Notes under the pieces: model-generated
Database searches by the model: none
The model's input: the letters and a program-made list of their open reading frames with translations, nothing else
Told to the model about the DNA's origin: nothing
Made by a program: the position numbers and the translations under genes
Shown here: one piece after another, positions 11,368 to 22,992 of the stretch
How the letters are laid out: each line of letters starts with the position of its first letter
Numbering within the stretch: the stretch's first letter is position 1
NCBI GenBank assembly: GCA_004835665.1
Contig: RBKR01000009.1
Coordinates: 930,001-994,000, forward strand
Reading direction: 5' to 3'
DNA length: 64,000 bases
Source of the DNA: Phoma sp. XZ068
Lineage: Eukaryota; Ascomycota; Dothideomycetes; Pleosporales; Didymellaceae

Positions 11368-12626
11368 ATTAGAGATACCCCAGCATAACGCAACGCACGA
11401 CATATCATTTTTGTCCTTATTGGGACCTTACGCATTTTCGACCTTCGATAACCCCTCTTGTCCTTGGTGACGGCTTGTAGTAGCGATGCATAGCATATCG
11501 GTTCGCTCACACTTTCGACCTCCGCTGTAATGTTAGCGAGCACGTTGTTCGTCTATTATCATTATCACTCTTTCACAGCAGGACTGTTGATTGCTTTCGC
11601 GGCACATAATTTAACGAAGCATACATATCCATACCATCTGAACATACATCTACTCGCCCTGTGATCCAAAAATAATGCACATTAGCCCTTCTATAATTGT
11701 AGTCAAAATATGGCAACTGCAGCAATAGGCCTGCACGCCGCGTAATCTCGCAGAGCCACTAGATACCAACGCAGCCACGAGCGCTTAACGGCGAAATTGA
11801 CCGAAAACATGTTAGCAATATCGTCGCGCCGCGAGTCTGCAGACACAGCAAGAGTGCCATACTCCACACTCGAAACGGTCCGGAAAGAATCGGACAATTT
11901 ACTCAGACATGCGGGATGGGGCGGCTGTCAGAACGTGATCTTCCATCCTTATCGGCAGAGCCTTACATGACTTGCGCCAAGAAGGCCTCATTTCCACCGA
12001 CGTGATGTATTTCAGATCCGTTTTAGATACCAAACAACACTCGAATGAGCATCGTGCCATGGCGTAGGCAATCTGAAAGTAGTGGAGGCAGGATCACCGA
12101 CTGTAACTGGTACCTGTTTCAGTGCGAAAGAGGTATCCTAGCATACGCGTAGGAGCTGGGCAGGTCGATTCGGGACGACGGACTAAGCTTCTGTCAAGGA
12201 GGTGATGGGCTTGGAGAAGTCCTCGGCGACGTGGCGCGTCGTGGTGTCTCGGAAGCCGGACTCGGGAGAGACATTTGAGGTTTCACATGGTGACGTCAGG
12301 CTTGGTGTCAGACTGCGGTTGCTAGAAGCAAATATCAGCATGTATGCAGGCGACTGCACGAAACGGTGCTTGTGCGCAAGTGGCAGCGATGTTGTGGCGC
12401 AAATGTGGGTATGTTGTTGTTGGATACACTTGTTGTACAGCCCCATCAGATCTTCAATGGAGTATTTCTCCTCCCTGCCTGAACGCCAGTCCCATGCCGT
12501 GTTCCGTATACACTATTCTTTCATACATATCCGAATACTACTATCTCGTCTTTGCGGCTTGTGTTCCTGGGCTCGACTTGTTCGCATTCTTCATCGTTCG
12601 TTCTTTTATAGTATCGATTGCATCGT
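11368..12626. other. Intergenic region between noxR and tom6
   Basis: About 1.26 kb holding the 3' ends of two convergent genes. Short minus-strand ORFs exist (11703-11897; 12183-12446) but neither shows a domain. A perfect TGACGTCA lies at 12291-12298. Nothing else recognised. Confidence 0.5.
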
Positions 12627-12954
12627 TTACGCGGGAAGCAGGATCTCGGCCCAGCTGCTGTGCAGGAAGGCGACACCAATCTAAGATCCAGTGTCAGCAT
12701 ATGTTCAAGGTATCCATCGTTGTGCTACTGCATGAGCCACGCTGGCGATTATGCCTTTGCACTTCATCGGCTCCGCATCCCGCATATTCATCTCATCATC
12801 TTCATCCTGGAGTATGAGGTTGGCTTACAGCAAACAGGCCGATCGATGTGACAACGCTCCTGTTCTCCGCGCTTGTGAGACCCTGGATGGTGCTGCGCGC
12901 GAAGCTGGGCTCGCTGGCGCGACCGCCCTTTCCGTTGAGTTGCTTAGGAGCCAT
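12627..12954 (-). CDS. tom6: Mitochondrial import receptor subunit Tom6
   Basis: Small tail-anchored subunit that stabilises the TOM import pore in the mitochondrial outer membrane. Exons on the minus strand: 12829-12954 (42 codons) and 12627-12680 (17 codons plus stop), with a 148-nt intron (GTAAGC donor, TCTTAG acceptor). The 59-residue product starts MAPKQLNGKGG, has the conserved segment FARSTIQGLTSAENRSVV, one membrane helix spanning the splice junction (TSIGLFAIGVAFLHSSW), and ends AEILLPA. The pattern GVAF followed by a short tail with LxP at the C terminus matches yeast Tom6. The start at 12954 was chosen over an upstream in-frame Met at 12999 because MAPK(x) is the usual fungal start. 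The helix is only recovered after splicing. Confidence 0.85.
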
Positions 12955-13814
12955 TGTGATTATGTGGATGAAAACGTTCTGGGTTCCTATTAGCACCATT
13001 CGGTATTACAGTGTCCATAGTGGCGACATACTGAGTTGTTCGTTGGTAGGGGGAGATGCGGTGATGATGTTGACGTCGCTGAAAAAGATGAGCATTGAGT
13101 CGGGGAGCTTCCGCCGACGCCTTACGTCAGCAATTCTCATCACCAATAACTTTCACTCTCCATCAGCACAGTACAAGCTTACAGCGCCGAGCCCAATCAT
13201 TCAAGATATACTTGAAAAATTGTTTGAGACAGGTATGTGTAATCAGCTGGGTTGTAGTATCTTCATCAATCGTGACATGATATTGTGAACCCGTAGGGTG
13301 TCAAATTTCAGAATAAGATCGAATTGATGTCTAAATTGAGTTGATATAATTGTATGTAGATTCACGTTCTAGCTACAATCCGAACGTACATCTTCACCGC
13401 TCTGACAATCCCATAATGCACTGCTAGCCTGATATACAATCGACGCCAGCAATGCAATACCAAATTTATGCCAATTTTGAGACCTGGCAGTCTCTTTACA
13501 AATGCACCAGCCGGGCAAGCTCCCGGATGAAAAGGTATGAACATGGACACGGGTGTACCAGGCAAGCTCCTGGGCCCGGTCCTCCTGAAAGGGGGTAATC
13601 TTTAGAGAAGCGAAAACAAACCAAAATGCTGTGATGCGGCGGCCAATGCCTGAGGAAGTGTACGAGTGTTCTTGAAGTCTGAGCCAAGAGTTGAAGTCGG
13701 CAGAACATGATGCGATGCTGTTAAAGAGTGGGCTGGGGTGGTGGTCGTGCAGCTGTCAGGATACTGAGGCTAAAACCTATGAGCACGACTGCGAGTCAAA
13801 GGATGTTGCAAGTG
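12955..13814. other. Intergenic region between tom6 promoter and crgA-like 3' end
   Basis: About 860 bp: the tom6 upstream region, with a CRE-like TTACGTCA at 13122-13129, and the 3' flank of the RING-LON gene. Short ORFs only; nothing protein-like seen. Confidence 0.5.
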
Positions 13815-15578
13815 CTACCAGAGGCCCTGCAGTTCCATCAGTGTGCTGTTCAATGTGAATCGTTGTTGGTATAACGTTGAATGGGAAGACACTTACCATC
13901 GCTGCCCGCGTATCCTTCCAATCCACGAGTAAACAATCTTCAAGCGCTCGCGGACTCGTGTCGTCCTTAGAAGCACATATTTCTCTTCTTCCAAGACCGG
14001 AACGACAGATGCGAACCAGTAAGGGAAAAGGGCCGGATCTTGGGGCGGCTCTCCATAAACCTGGATAATGCGCTCGCGAAGCCACGGCGCACTAGCTTCT
14101 CTCATCTCACGGACAAAGGCTGTGCATGTATCGAGAAGCTGTTGTGTCGATAGCGACTCGATGGCAATGTCTGTAGGAAGCTGAGCTTGTGGACTCTCCC
14201 GGAAATGAGATTGTGCGAAATCTCGTGCCATGGTGGTCTCACGCTGCTCGAGAGCGCCTTCTTCAGCTAAAGATACATCCTCGACACGCTCAACGCTAGC
14301 GACATTGTAGCCATCAAGCATGCCGTGGGCCCGGACCTTGAAGCGACCGACGCCTCGAGTTTCCACAAAACTGCGGCCATCGCGAAGAAGCTGATAATTG
14401 ACGATTTCCAGTAAAGTGCCGTACTCTAGGAATGGCACCGCCCCTAGGCCACCTTGCGATGACGATGTACGATTGTACATGACCATGCCAAATTGCCTAT
14501 TGCCATCCAGAACACGCCTCATCATCAGGCGGTACCGAGGTTCGAAGACATGGAGGAAGGTTGGCATAGCAGGCATCGCCAAAGTACAGATGAACAGCGG
14601 GGTGCTTAATACGTCGTCACCGGCTTGCTCCTCTGCCTTGACCGCAGCAGCGCGGGAAGCAACGAGGTCTGGACATAGCCCATTCAAAAGCGAGTTCAGG
14701 ATGGAATTGCTGCACTGGTTCGTCTGCAGAGGTGCAGAGACATGTATGTCCCTCCGGCAAAACGGGCAAATGTTGCTGTGGTCCATGACACGGGCTAGGC
14801 ACCGGCGACAGAAGGTGTGACCGCAGGTTGTCGTGGTTGGTTCCAACATCATGTTGTAACAAACAAGGCAGTCGAGTTCCTGGTTTGTTACTTCTCGCAG
14901 GCGCTCAAGTAGAGTGACATCCATTTGTTCGTAAGTGTCTCCATCTGCTGACATGGTCGAGTATTCCACCTCGGACTTATAACGTAACTGTCCCATCTCG
15001 GCCATATCATACGTGGATACCAGACGCCCACCATGCAAAACCTGTCGGTGGCCCTTTACGTTAATTTGATCCTTCTCATACTCGTTGTGATCTTCCTCCA
15101 TCTCATCATGTCGCAGGATCTCCTCGAGTAAGGTAGGCGAGTCTTCCAGAGATGGTCTGTGCTGCGCTATTTCTTGTGCAACCAGCTCGAGCAGCTTAGT
15201 TAATGTCACATCTACCGAGCACTCCGCGGCTGCGTGCTCTGCCCCGCATCCCATCAGCGGGCATGCGATTCCCATCAACCGATCCGGAGTATTTGGATAG
15301 GATATGTTCGTTCGTGGTTGTGGTTCCGGTAAACATCTACGACAGACAGTATGTGAACATGGCAGTGTCACAGGAGTCTTGAGGGGTTGGGAGCATCGAG
15401 GACATTGTACAAGGCGAACCAATCGTCGCGCATCGCGGTGGGCAGCCAGGGCATCTACCGCCATTGCCTCTGCTGGGAGGCCATCGTTGACCATAAGAAC
15501 CTGCGGCGGCACGCGCGGTTCGTAGGTATGCTCGACGTCGTTGACGAGAGAGCACCCTTTCTCCCTTGGGCAATTCAT
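13815..15578 (-). CDS. RING-finger and LON substrate-binding domain protein (CrgA-like)
   Basis: Probable E3 ubiquitin ligase; the same architecture is found in animal LONRF proteins and in Mucor CrgA, a repressor of light-regulated carotenogenesis. Exons: 13897-15578 and 13815-13845, split by a 51-nt intron (GTAAGT donor, GAACAG acceptor), 570 residues. A first RING-like cluster lies at ~58-110 (CPRCSQPLKTPVTLPCSHTV, then CRRCLP and ACPLMGC). A canonical C3HC4 RING is at ~237-280 (CLVCYNMMLEP, CGHTFCRRC, CPFCRRDI). The LON N-terminal domain follows (TPLFICTLAMPAMPTFLHVF, EPRYRLMMRRVLDGNRQFGM) and runs almost to the C terminus. No Lon ATPase or protease domain is present, so the common database label ATP-dependent protease is misleading. 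If the last intron is not spliced, the protein ends one residue after GQR, changing only the tail. Confidence 0.88.
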
Positions 15579-17127
15579 ACGAGTCCAGTCTATTGTGCGA
15601 TGGCAATGGCAGCCATGTACTGGTTCAGACCCAGGCAGACGGGACTGAAGATGAAAGTGGACGGTCGTGTGATGGTATTACGGTCGAGCGGGAGGGTAGG
15701 CGGCGGCAACGGCACGACTGGTTCGAGGGTGTCGGAAGTATGTGGGTGAAGGAGATGCACCGAGGGTATGTCGTGAATTTAATGTACAAATAAGTGAAAC
15801 ACTCCAGTGCAGCGAGTTTTGGACTCCAGAACACTCAAGGATTGCGGCCGAGGTTGAGGATGAAGGTGCGGAACCGAGAACAGGGAATAGACTGAGATAT
15901 CGGCGGATAGTGACGCTGTCAAATGCTGTAAACGATGCAGGACGAAAGACGAGGCTGAGGGTTGGTCTGCTAATTTGCTACGATGGTATACGTGGAAGGA
16001 GGTGCCAGGTCAAGTACGAACCCGAGTCAGAGTAAGAGAAGATGTCATGACCTAACATGGTGGACGAGTGCATAGGTAGACCCTAGGCACTAGATCGGCG
16101 ATGGTGTTTTGCCAGGTTCAGTCAAGAGAGGTTGCCCTCGATCAATGGGGAATAATGTCGTCCAGCCGGATCGAATAAAACGCCCGTCATCACCGACCCC
16201 CACCAGACAGCTGCCCACTTGCCTGGCCTGTGCGCAACCCGTAATCCAATATCAAAAATGGCCAGTGCGTCTGCCTCTTCAGAGCACCTGAAAGAGTTAC
16301 GTGTTTGTCCGCAATCTCCGGCTTCACTGTGAATACCGAGGAGGAGACAGTCGCGAGAGACTTCACCCAACCCACACTTGATCAGAAACCGTCCAAAACT
16401 CTACTTCAAGTAAAGTTCGTATTTCGTTTGATGACCGGCACTTGGAGACAGCTCTAAGCCAAGACCATCCATTCGTCCACCACTATGCACGCTGCGCAAG
16501 GGCTTTTCCGTCTTTGGGCTAACTGCAGCACATGAGGCGAAAGATGCGGCGGCCTGTGGCCCTTGTTTTGCTGCTGAAAGGCTGTCAAATCCCGAGGATT
16601 GCATCGATGACGAGTCGACTCGACGAAAGCACCCACCAATCAGGGTCCGGCTCTCGACCTGTCATCCGCCATGCATGTCACATTCGCACCCAGAATCATG
16701 GCTTGCGTGTGCCGAAGACCCCTATCGTTGACGACTGCATTTCCTAGTGGGCTGCATTTATTCTGTTCTTGCTCATATTCGTCTTTTGTATATACAAAGA
16801 GCCCATCCATTTTCGCGATTGCGCTGTATCTTGTGCGCTGTCTATCTAACGACTACAGCCATTCCACTCTTCAATACCAAAACAAACTTGTTCGTATCGA
16901 CACAAATCATGAGCTTCGCCCCTCGCGTACTGTTCTCGATGTGAAGCGCAAAGCCAATGTCCAAGAACCATTCCTTCGCCCCAGTACCATAGAACTCCCC
17001 ATGCAAAGCTAGTCAATGCACCTAGTCTTGCTAAGCTTAGTTCATCACCGGTTACGCGTACCATGAATGCTTGTTGTGCACCTTAACGCCAAGACGTTGA
17101 AACCAGTGTTGCATCCCGTAGCAAATA
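15579..17127. other. Intergenic region upstream of the RING-LON gene
   Basis: About 1.55 kb between the start of the RING-LON gene and the 3' end of the Rictor gene, both on the minus strand. Only short ORFs with no domain. No RNA gene or repeat recognised. Confidence 0.5.
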
Positions 17128-20100
17128 TCATGACACCCTCGCAGCCCCAAATGTACCAAATGGTTCTTCCTCTGACTCGGAACCCGAGCCCATGCTTTCA
17201 TCGGTCTCTTCGTCTTCTTCCTCGAGCACAATCTGCTCCAACACTCTCTTGTCGAATAGATCCAATACAAAACGACATGCTGGTAGGCGGAAGTGATGTG
17301 CTTCCAATATTTGCATGACCTTTCGAAAGATGGATGGCTTGCTGAACCCAGGGGCTTTCTTAGCTTTGATACTGTTGCAATCGTCAGCTCAAAATCACGA
17401 CTTTTTACACCGATACTACTGACGCTTGAAGGTCGTTCGCAGCTCGTTTGGCTAGTACCGTATTGCCAAGGTCAGTTGCAAGCTTGAGGATGCGTGCATT
17501 GATAGGGTCGCTGTCTGTAATAGCCACTGTGACTTCGGTCTTTCGTTTCCAACTGATGTCTTCAGACTTGGCTGCCCATGGTTTGATCTTCATCTGGTTA
17601 GCAGAGATTCTAGCCCTCAAGCTCGCATACATACCTCGAAAAGTTTCCGGAAATTCAATGGTAGGCAGAACCCTAACCCTTCGCCAGAGTCGCCGACTAC
17701 ACCATCCCAACCATATTCGAGCAGGATCTCCTGGCCATGCAGACTTCTCGATATCAACCCGAGAACATAGAACGCCGTACCCCTCAGGGACATGACTTCG
17801 GAAGTTTCTGCTATTTGCACAATCCATTTGACCACGTCCGAATTCTCTAGGAACGGGGCACCGAGTTCCATAGAGCCAACATTTCCTACTGCCCACAGAC
17901 AGCCCTTGACCTTGAGGATTATCTCCGGATCATTGTTCTCGGTTGCGAAATCGCGAATGTTGGCAGCAAACTCTTCAAAATGACCTTTCTGTTTTAGTAG
18001 TTTGCAGCCTTCTTTCGTCCGGGTGAGTTCTCGATAGAAATGCGCTGGTACAAGACCATAATCAGGCTGTTCAGAAGATTCGTCGTATGACAACAGCGAT
18101 GATGGTTTGTCAGGAATATCGGCCAGCGCCCGTGCCATAGTAGCTTCGATTTGTACGACATAGGCGTCGTTTCTCCCCAAGAACCAGTCATCCATCTCTT
18201 TCGTGATGTAATCCAACCCATCCAGATAGTGGTACCCCACCGACGTTGATAAAAACCGAAGTAATAAGGGCGCACCAATCTCACCCAAATGATCCAATGC
18301 GGGACGGCATTTGACCACGAATTCCAGTGACTCGGTTTCGTTGCATGCCGTCTCAAGAATTTTGATTGCGACCTCGCAAACTTCGACATCCGGGTCATAC
18401 AACTGTGTCACAAGTAACTTGATAGCCCATTCTGCAACTCCCTGTGGACCTGACAACTGCATTGGCTTTGTCGCATACTTGTGCAACAGGCTAGTCGCAA
18501 AGATACGAATCTCCTTTGAGCATGATGTCATGGCTTTTGATATGATGATGCGTAGGTGCCCGTCGAGAGTGTAATCCAAGTTGCTGAGCAAGGCTCGGAT
18601 CAGGTCATCCCGACCATTGAGCTCGATGATATGGTAGAACATATTGATGACCCGCCATCTCTCGAGGATATGAATGCCTCGAGAATCCTTACTCAGCGCA
18701 CCTAAAAGTGCGAAGTAGCTTCCGGTGAGGGTTTCGCTCATGCGGTCGGCTTGGAAGAGGGGTGAGTCCGATGTCAAACCACTCATTCTATCGAAATGAG
18801 ACAAACTCTCCGCCAGTTGTCGGATGAGCTTACTCTCACTGAGGTACTTCACACCCTCCGGATTTTGTAAAAGACTGGTCATCAGCCCGCAACCTGCGCG
18901 AACATATCGTTGGTTTGGTTTCGTGTTCTTCACATCAGCAAATCGAAATTTGAAAGGACGGTAAAAGTTGAACAGACGGTGAACAAACTTGGTGACTTTC
19001 AATGCCTCGTCGAGGCGTTTGGGGTTCAGCAAAGGACCGTCGATGGCAGTCTGGATCAGGTTCCAATTCCACTTTTGGAAATTGCTCGTGTTCAACACTT
19101 GACTCTCGAGTATCAGAGTGCGAAATTGACCCTCATCCATTTGCATAGCTGCTTGGACCTTGGATTGATCTGTTGGTCGGTCGGACGCCATACCGTCAAT
19201 CGTGGTGGTGCCCTTGCTGGGATGGAGGGAGGTTGCGCCTGATCGATATAGCGTACGATTGACGCTGTCCACCTGGTAGATAGTGCCAATTGCAACGAAA
19301 CGATCCTCTGATTCGAATTCAGCGGCCGATTTCAGCAACTGAGGTAGGACTTGAAGCTGTGCACTCCACGATGGCGGTAAAAGGTCATTCGCCAACTTCA
19401 AAACTTCACCGAGTAGTAACGTTGTCTTGCGCTTCAGCTGTAGAGTCAACGGATCCTCCTCAGCACGTAGCAGAGCCGGTACCAGCCCGGCATGTAGAAA
19501 GGCAGCCAGGACTACCGAGACGTAGTGGTCTAACAAGTTCCACTTGTTTTTATCGGTACCAGCCTTTGCATTTGAGCCATCCTTCACAGGCTCATTGCGC
19601 ATATTCGTAACACGTCCATAAGTTGTCAGGCGCCGACCGGCGAGGAAAGAAGAAGACCATGATGGTGATTTGATCCTGAAAAGATCGAACAAGAGCTCGA
19701 GGATGATGTTGCGTACGTGGATAGTCGGTATTTGTAGTGACAAAAGAAGAGACCGTAGTGGAAGGAAGTCGTTCATACAGAGTGATAGCAGACCTGACCA
19801 GCTTCTGAGTAATGATGCAATGACTTTGGCGTTGGCTTTGAGCTTCTCCTCGTGTAGATGGCCATGAACCGTGCCTCCATCGGTGAACATGGCGAATGGT
19901 GTTTCGAGTTCTCGGCCGGAGCGCAGAAACTGCCTTCGTCGTGGCGTGTCTAGCAGGTAAAGCAGAGAAGAGCCAACACTCTCGGCAGCATGATAGTTAC
20001 CTTCACCGAGCGCATCTGTGAGTACTCCCAACCCACCTGCGCCAACCAAGAGCGAGGGTTTCCGGACAAGGATCTCCGCAAGAGTCAGGGTCGCGATATT

Positions 20101-21156
20101 CCGAAGTCGATCTTCAGTATGCTCAGCCACAGCCACTACAATACGAACGACAGCACGCCCTATCTCTTCAACGCCATCCTTGACATCTAAGAAGGCCCGC
20201 ACAAACTTCAGTGCCTGCTCGCGCTCGACGCTAGCTTTGCTTTCCTTGACGAGGGAGAGAATGACCAAATAGTCGGTCTGTAAGCCTCGAATGATCTGGA
20301 GGGATTTTCGGTCGGTGAACGCATACCGCATAACTCGGTAAGCGGCCGCAATAACCTCGCGACTGTCACTGAGGAGCATTGTCTGCATCCTTAAACCGAA
20401 TATGGACCAAGCCAGGTCGTATTTGAGTGTAGTGTGCCGTTTAAGTAGAAGAACGAGGGAATTGGCTCGCTCAACGTAGTATTCAGGTTGCATGCCCTGC
20501 ACTTCCAAAGCCTGCAATATCTCCGCTAGCACAAAGGTGGGCGATTCAGTTTCGTCGTCTTCATCTTCGTCTTGTTTGGCAACGTGGCGTGACGGCGAGC
20601 GTGAGAGGTTTCGGCGGAACAAGAACGATAGCCGGCTTTGTGGATCTGCTGGTGGTGACTTTACTTCCTTCGCGCGCTGAATCTCGATTGCCAGTCCTGC
20701 CTTGAGTTGCGCAAGCTTCTTGTTCGATATGTTCAGCTGCTCCTCGACCTGCGCCCTCTGATCTTTGACGTTCTTTGCACTCTTTGCATTGAGAGCTTCC
20801 AACAGGTTCTCAGAACCAATCTTGATCTTCGTTTCCTTGTCGATCTGGTCCTGCAAATCTGCCTGTCGCTGCTCGCTGGTAGTATTGTCGTTCTCGCCCA
20901 CGGTTATGGCATGCATATCAATGTCTGGGCGCAGCCTGCTGTCTTGCGATGTGGTAGGCTTCAGCTGCGTGCTGAAGCTCCCAGGCCCCGAGTGCGCAGT
21001 CGCATACGACTGACCCCCGCGTGAACTCGCCATGACGCTGGCGGCGGCTGCAGACATGGAGCGGCCATCTCTGGTTCGTGTGGGCGCGAGCAGTGAGCCT
21101 TGCTCGGTCGAGGGCGCGTCGGCCTGCGGGTTCACGGAGCGGACGGGTGGCGTCAT
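17128..21156 (-). CDS. TORC2 subunit Rictor (Ste16/Tsc11/Avo3)
   Basis: Scaffold of TOR complex 2, which controls AGC kinases, actin polarity and membrane homeostasis. Exons: 17635-21156, 17424-17593, 17128-17371, with introns of 41 and 52 nt; 1311 residues, normal for filamentous fungi. A disordered N terminus is followed by an HR1-like coiled coil (~95-170; LQDQIDKETKIKIGSENLLE). Then come the Rictor N-terminal helical repeats (VQGMQPEYYVERANSLVLLL), the middle domain (VHRLFNFYRPFKFRFADVKN), and the hallmark segment (LLRFLSTSVGYHYLDGLDYI followed by TKEMDDWF). Domain V follows (GCLWAVGNVGSMELGAPFLE, AFYVLGLISRS). The last exon ends in an acidic tail (EEEDEETDES). Splicing of the two 3' introns restores the conserved C terminus; without it the ORF stops at 17617. 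A short upstream ORF abuts the start codon. Confidence 0.92.
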
Positions 21157-21231
21157 TCAGAAGGCCGTGTCCACAGGCTCGTCAACCGCATCGCATGTCG
21201 GTATTAAGGCGCCGCCCTCCTCTTGCCTCAT
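21157..21231 (-). promoter_or_regulatory. Upstream ORF abutting the Rictor start codon
   Basis: An ATG at 21229-21231 opens 24 codons (MRQEEGGALIPTCDAVDEPV, then DTAF) and stops at TGA 21157-21159, directly followed by the ATG of the Rictor gene (TGAATG). The ORF is in the same frame as Rictor. It is only meaningful if the mRNA begins upstream of 21231, which is not known. Confidence 0.4.
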
Positions 21232-21702
21232 GAGCTGTGGTGGGTCAATATCAATCAGTGTGCCCTGCGGTACCAGACCGATGCGCGAGCGGGGTTGTGG
21301 CTGTGGTCTGGGGACGAAGGAAGGAGCGGCGCAGCACCTGGAGAAGGCGCGTGGGGGCAGGCAAGGGAGCGTAGAGGACGATCACGGAGAGAATGAATGC
21401 AGTCAACCGATACCGAATGTTCGCGTGTCCGTTGACATCCCAGCTCTGAACGACCCATGTTCGAAGCAACGGCGTCGACGGCCCGTGCTGCGTCTCCACT
21501 CCCGCCGCGGGCATCTCAAGGTCGGCATCTGCGGCGCGCTCATTCACTACAACACCATGCTGGCGTGATGCCGCACGGAAATGGGCCTTCATCTAGTCCT
21601 GAAGCTTCGTCAACCTTTCCCTTTCGACGAGCCCCGCTGGCGGAGCTGGGCGGGAAACTAGTCACGTGCCGCTGTTATCCTGGTGGCTTCCACCCGCATG
21701 GC

Positions 21703-21720
21703 CATCGGAGCCCGCCGATG
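21703..21720. promoter_or_regulatory. UaY-type binding site upstream of urate oxidase
   Basis: CATCGGAGCCCGCCGATG is a perfect inverted repeat of 6-bp arms around a 6-bp spacer, and contains TCGG-N6-CCGA at 21705-21718. This is the consensus established for the Aspergillus nidulans zinc-cluster activator UaY, which mediates uric-acid induction of purine-catabolic genes including urate oxidase. It lies 273 bp before the uaZ ATG. An 8-base match is expected about once per 64 kb, so its presence in this promoter is unlikely to be chance. Confidence 0.75.
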
Positions 21721-21843
21721 AGCCTCTCAACCAATGCGAACCAACCTACGACGCCCTCTGTCGCTCATACAAACCTTGTTGGAGATCCATATTTGTGAAA
21801 AGCAGTGTGCTCGTAGCTCGGCCACCTCCGCCTGAAAGTGGTC

Positions 21844-21877
21844 CGATAAGCTTGCGTCTTCATAGCTATATCTATCG
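21844..21877. promoter_or_regulatory. Two GATA-factor (HGATAR) sites upstream of urate oxidase
   Basis: CGATAA at 21844-21849 and CGATAG on the minus strand at 21872-21877 fit the AreA-type consensus for nitrogen derepression. Such sites are frequent by chance; the interest is only their company with the UaY-type element. Confidence 0.4.
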
Positions 21878-21990
21878 TCACCCACCCAGCTCTCACAGCT
21901 CCCTTCAGCTCACCCTTCAGTTGTCAATTGACCACCAGAAGCTTCCAACTTGCTCTTTGACGCGCCTTTTGTGTTTATATATTCATCACT

Positions 21991-22992
21991 ATGTCTCAAC
22001 TTAGCTACGCCCGCTATGGCAAGGACAACGTCCGCCTGTACAAGGTCGATAAGGACCCCAAGACTGGTATTCACACCGTTGTAGAGCAGACAGTCCGCAT
22101 CTTGCTCGAGGGAGACATCGAGACCTCGTAGGTCCCTGTAGCAGCTCCAACAGTCGCAAATACTCACTCCTCATAGCTACACTAAAGCAGACAACTCCGT
22201 AGTTGTTGCAACCGACACCCAGAAGCAAACAACCTACATCCTCGCCAAGCAGAACCCCATCGATCCTCCTGAGCAGTTCGCTGCCATCATCGGCGACCAC
22301 TTTGTCAAGACGTACCCCCACATTCATGCTGCACATGTAAAGATCATTCAGCACCGATGGACTCGCATGGAGATCGATGGCAAGCCGCACCCACACTCAT
22401 TCTACCGCGATGGCGATGAGATCCGCGTTGTCGAGGCAGTGACAAGGGAGGGTCAGGGTTCTTCTATTCGCTCCAAGATCGAGAAGCTGCTCGTGCTCAA
22501 GAGCACTGGGTCTGCTTTCCACGGCTTCCACCGTGACGAGTTCACACGTCTGCCTGAGACCTGGGATCGCATTCTCAGCACAGAAATTGAGGCTGGCTGG
22601 CAATGGAAACTCTTCAAAACATTGGAGGAGGTCAAGGCCATCGATTTCAACGGCGCTTGGAAGGCGGCAAGGGACATCACCTTGAAGATCTTCGCCGAGG
22701 ACAACAGCGCCAGTGTTCAAGCCACCATGTACAAGATGGCCGACAACATCCTCGCTGTGGTTCCCCAGATCGAGACAGTCGACTACGCACTGCCCAACAA
22801 ACACTACTTCGAGATCGGTAAGATTATTAAGTCAAAAAGGCCCCAATTACAAGCTAACACTATGCAGATCTCTCATGGCACAAGGATATCAAGAACACAG
22901 GCAAGGACGCGACTGTCCTTGCTCCCCAGTCGGACCCCAACGGCTTGATCCAGTGCACTGTCACACGAAAGGGCACCAAGTCCAAGCTGTAG
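21991..22992 (+). CDS. uaZ: Urate oxidase (uricase), peroxisomal
   Basis: Oxidises urate to 5-hydroxyisourate with O2, without cofactor, in the peroxisome; a step in use of purines as nitrogen source. Exons 21991-22127, 22177-22817, 22868-22992 give 300 residues, the standard length. The N-terminal YGKDNVRLYKV contains the catalytic-dyad lysine; YTKADNSVVVATDTQKQTTY carries the dyad threonine in VATDT. Further signatures are AHVKIIQHRWTRM, STGSAFHGFHRDEFT and KHYFEIDLSWH, the last formed across intron 2. The C terminus is SKL, a peroxisomal targeting signal type 1. Urate oxidase signature residues appear intact. The promoter carries a UaY-type element and GATA sites, consistent with uric-acid induction and nitrogen repression as in Aspergillus. 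Confidence 0.96.

Larger units (their letters stand above)
21232..21990. other. Divergent promoter between Rictor and urate oxidase
   Basis: About 760 bp. Contains the TCGG-N6-CCGA element (21705-21718), a CACGTG (21663-21668) and GATA sites, listed separately where useful. The minus-strand ORF 21251-21592 is open by chance and shows no domain. Confidence 0.5.

Noticed and set aside
12183..12446. 87-codon minus-strand ORF with a conserved-looking end (FRDTTTRHVAEDFSKPI)
   Set aside because: No family recognised, no supporting splice structure, and no clear start. It could be a small gene, but I cannot support it.
15600..17127. Possible tRNA or non-coding RNA in the gap upstream of the RING-LON gene
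   Set aside because: I looked for a T-arm GGTTCGANNCC with paired arms here and elsewhere in the window and found no convincing cloverleaf.
17617..21156. Rictor ending at the in-frame stop at 17617
   Set aside because: Stopping there loses the conserved C terminus; two short introns with good signals restore it in frame.
21251..21592. 113-codon minus-strand frame upstream of Rictor
   Set aside because: No domain, overlaps the divergent promoter, and is in a different frame from the short upstream ORF. More likely leader or promoter sequence.
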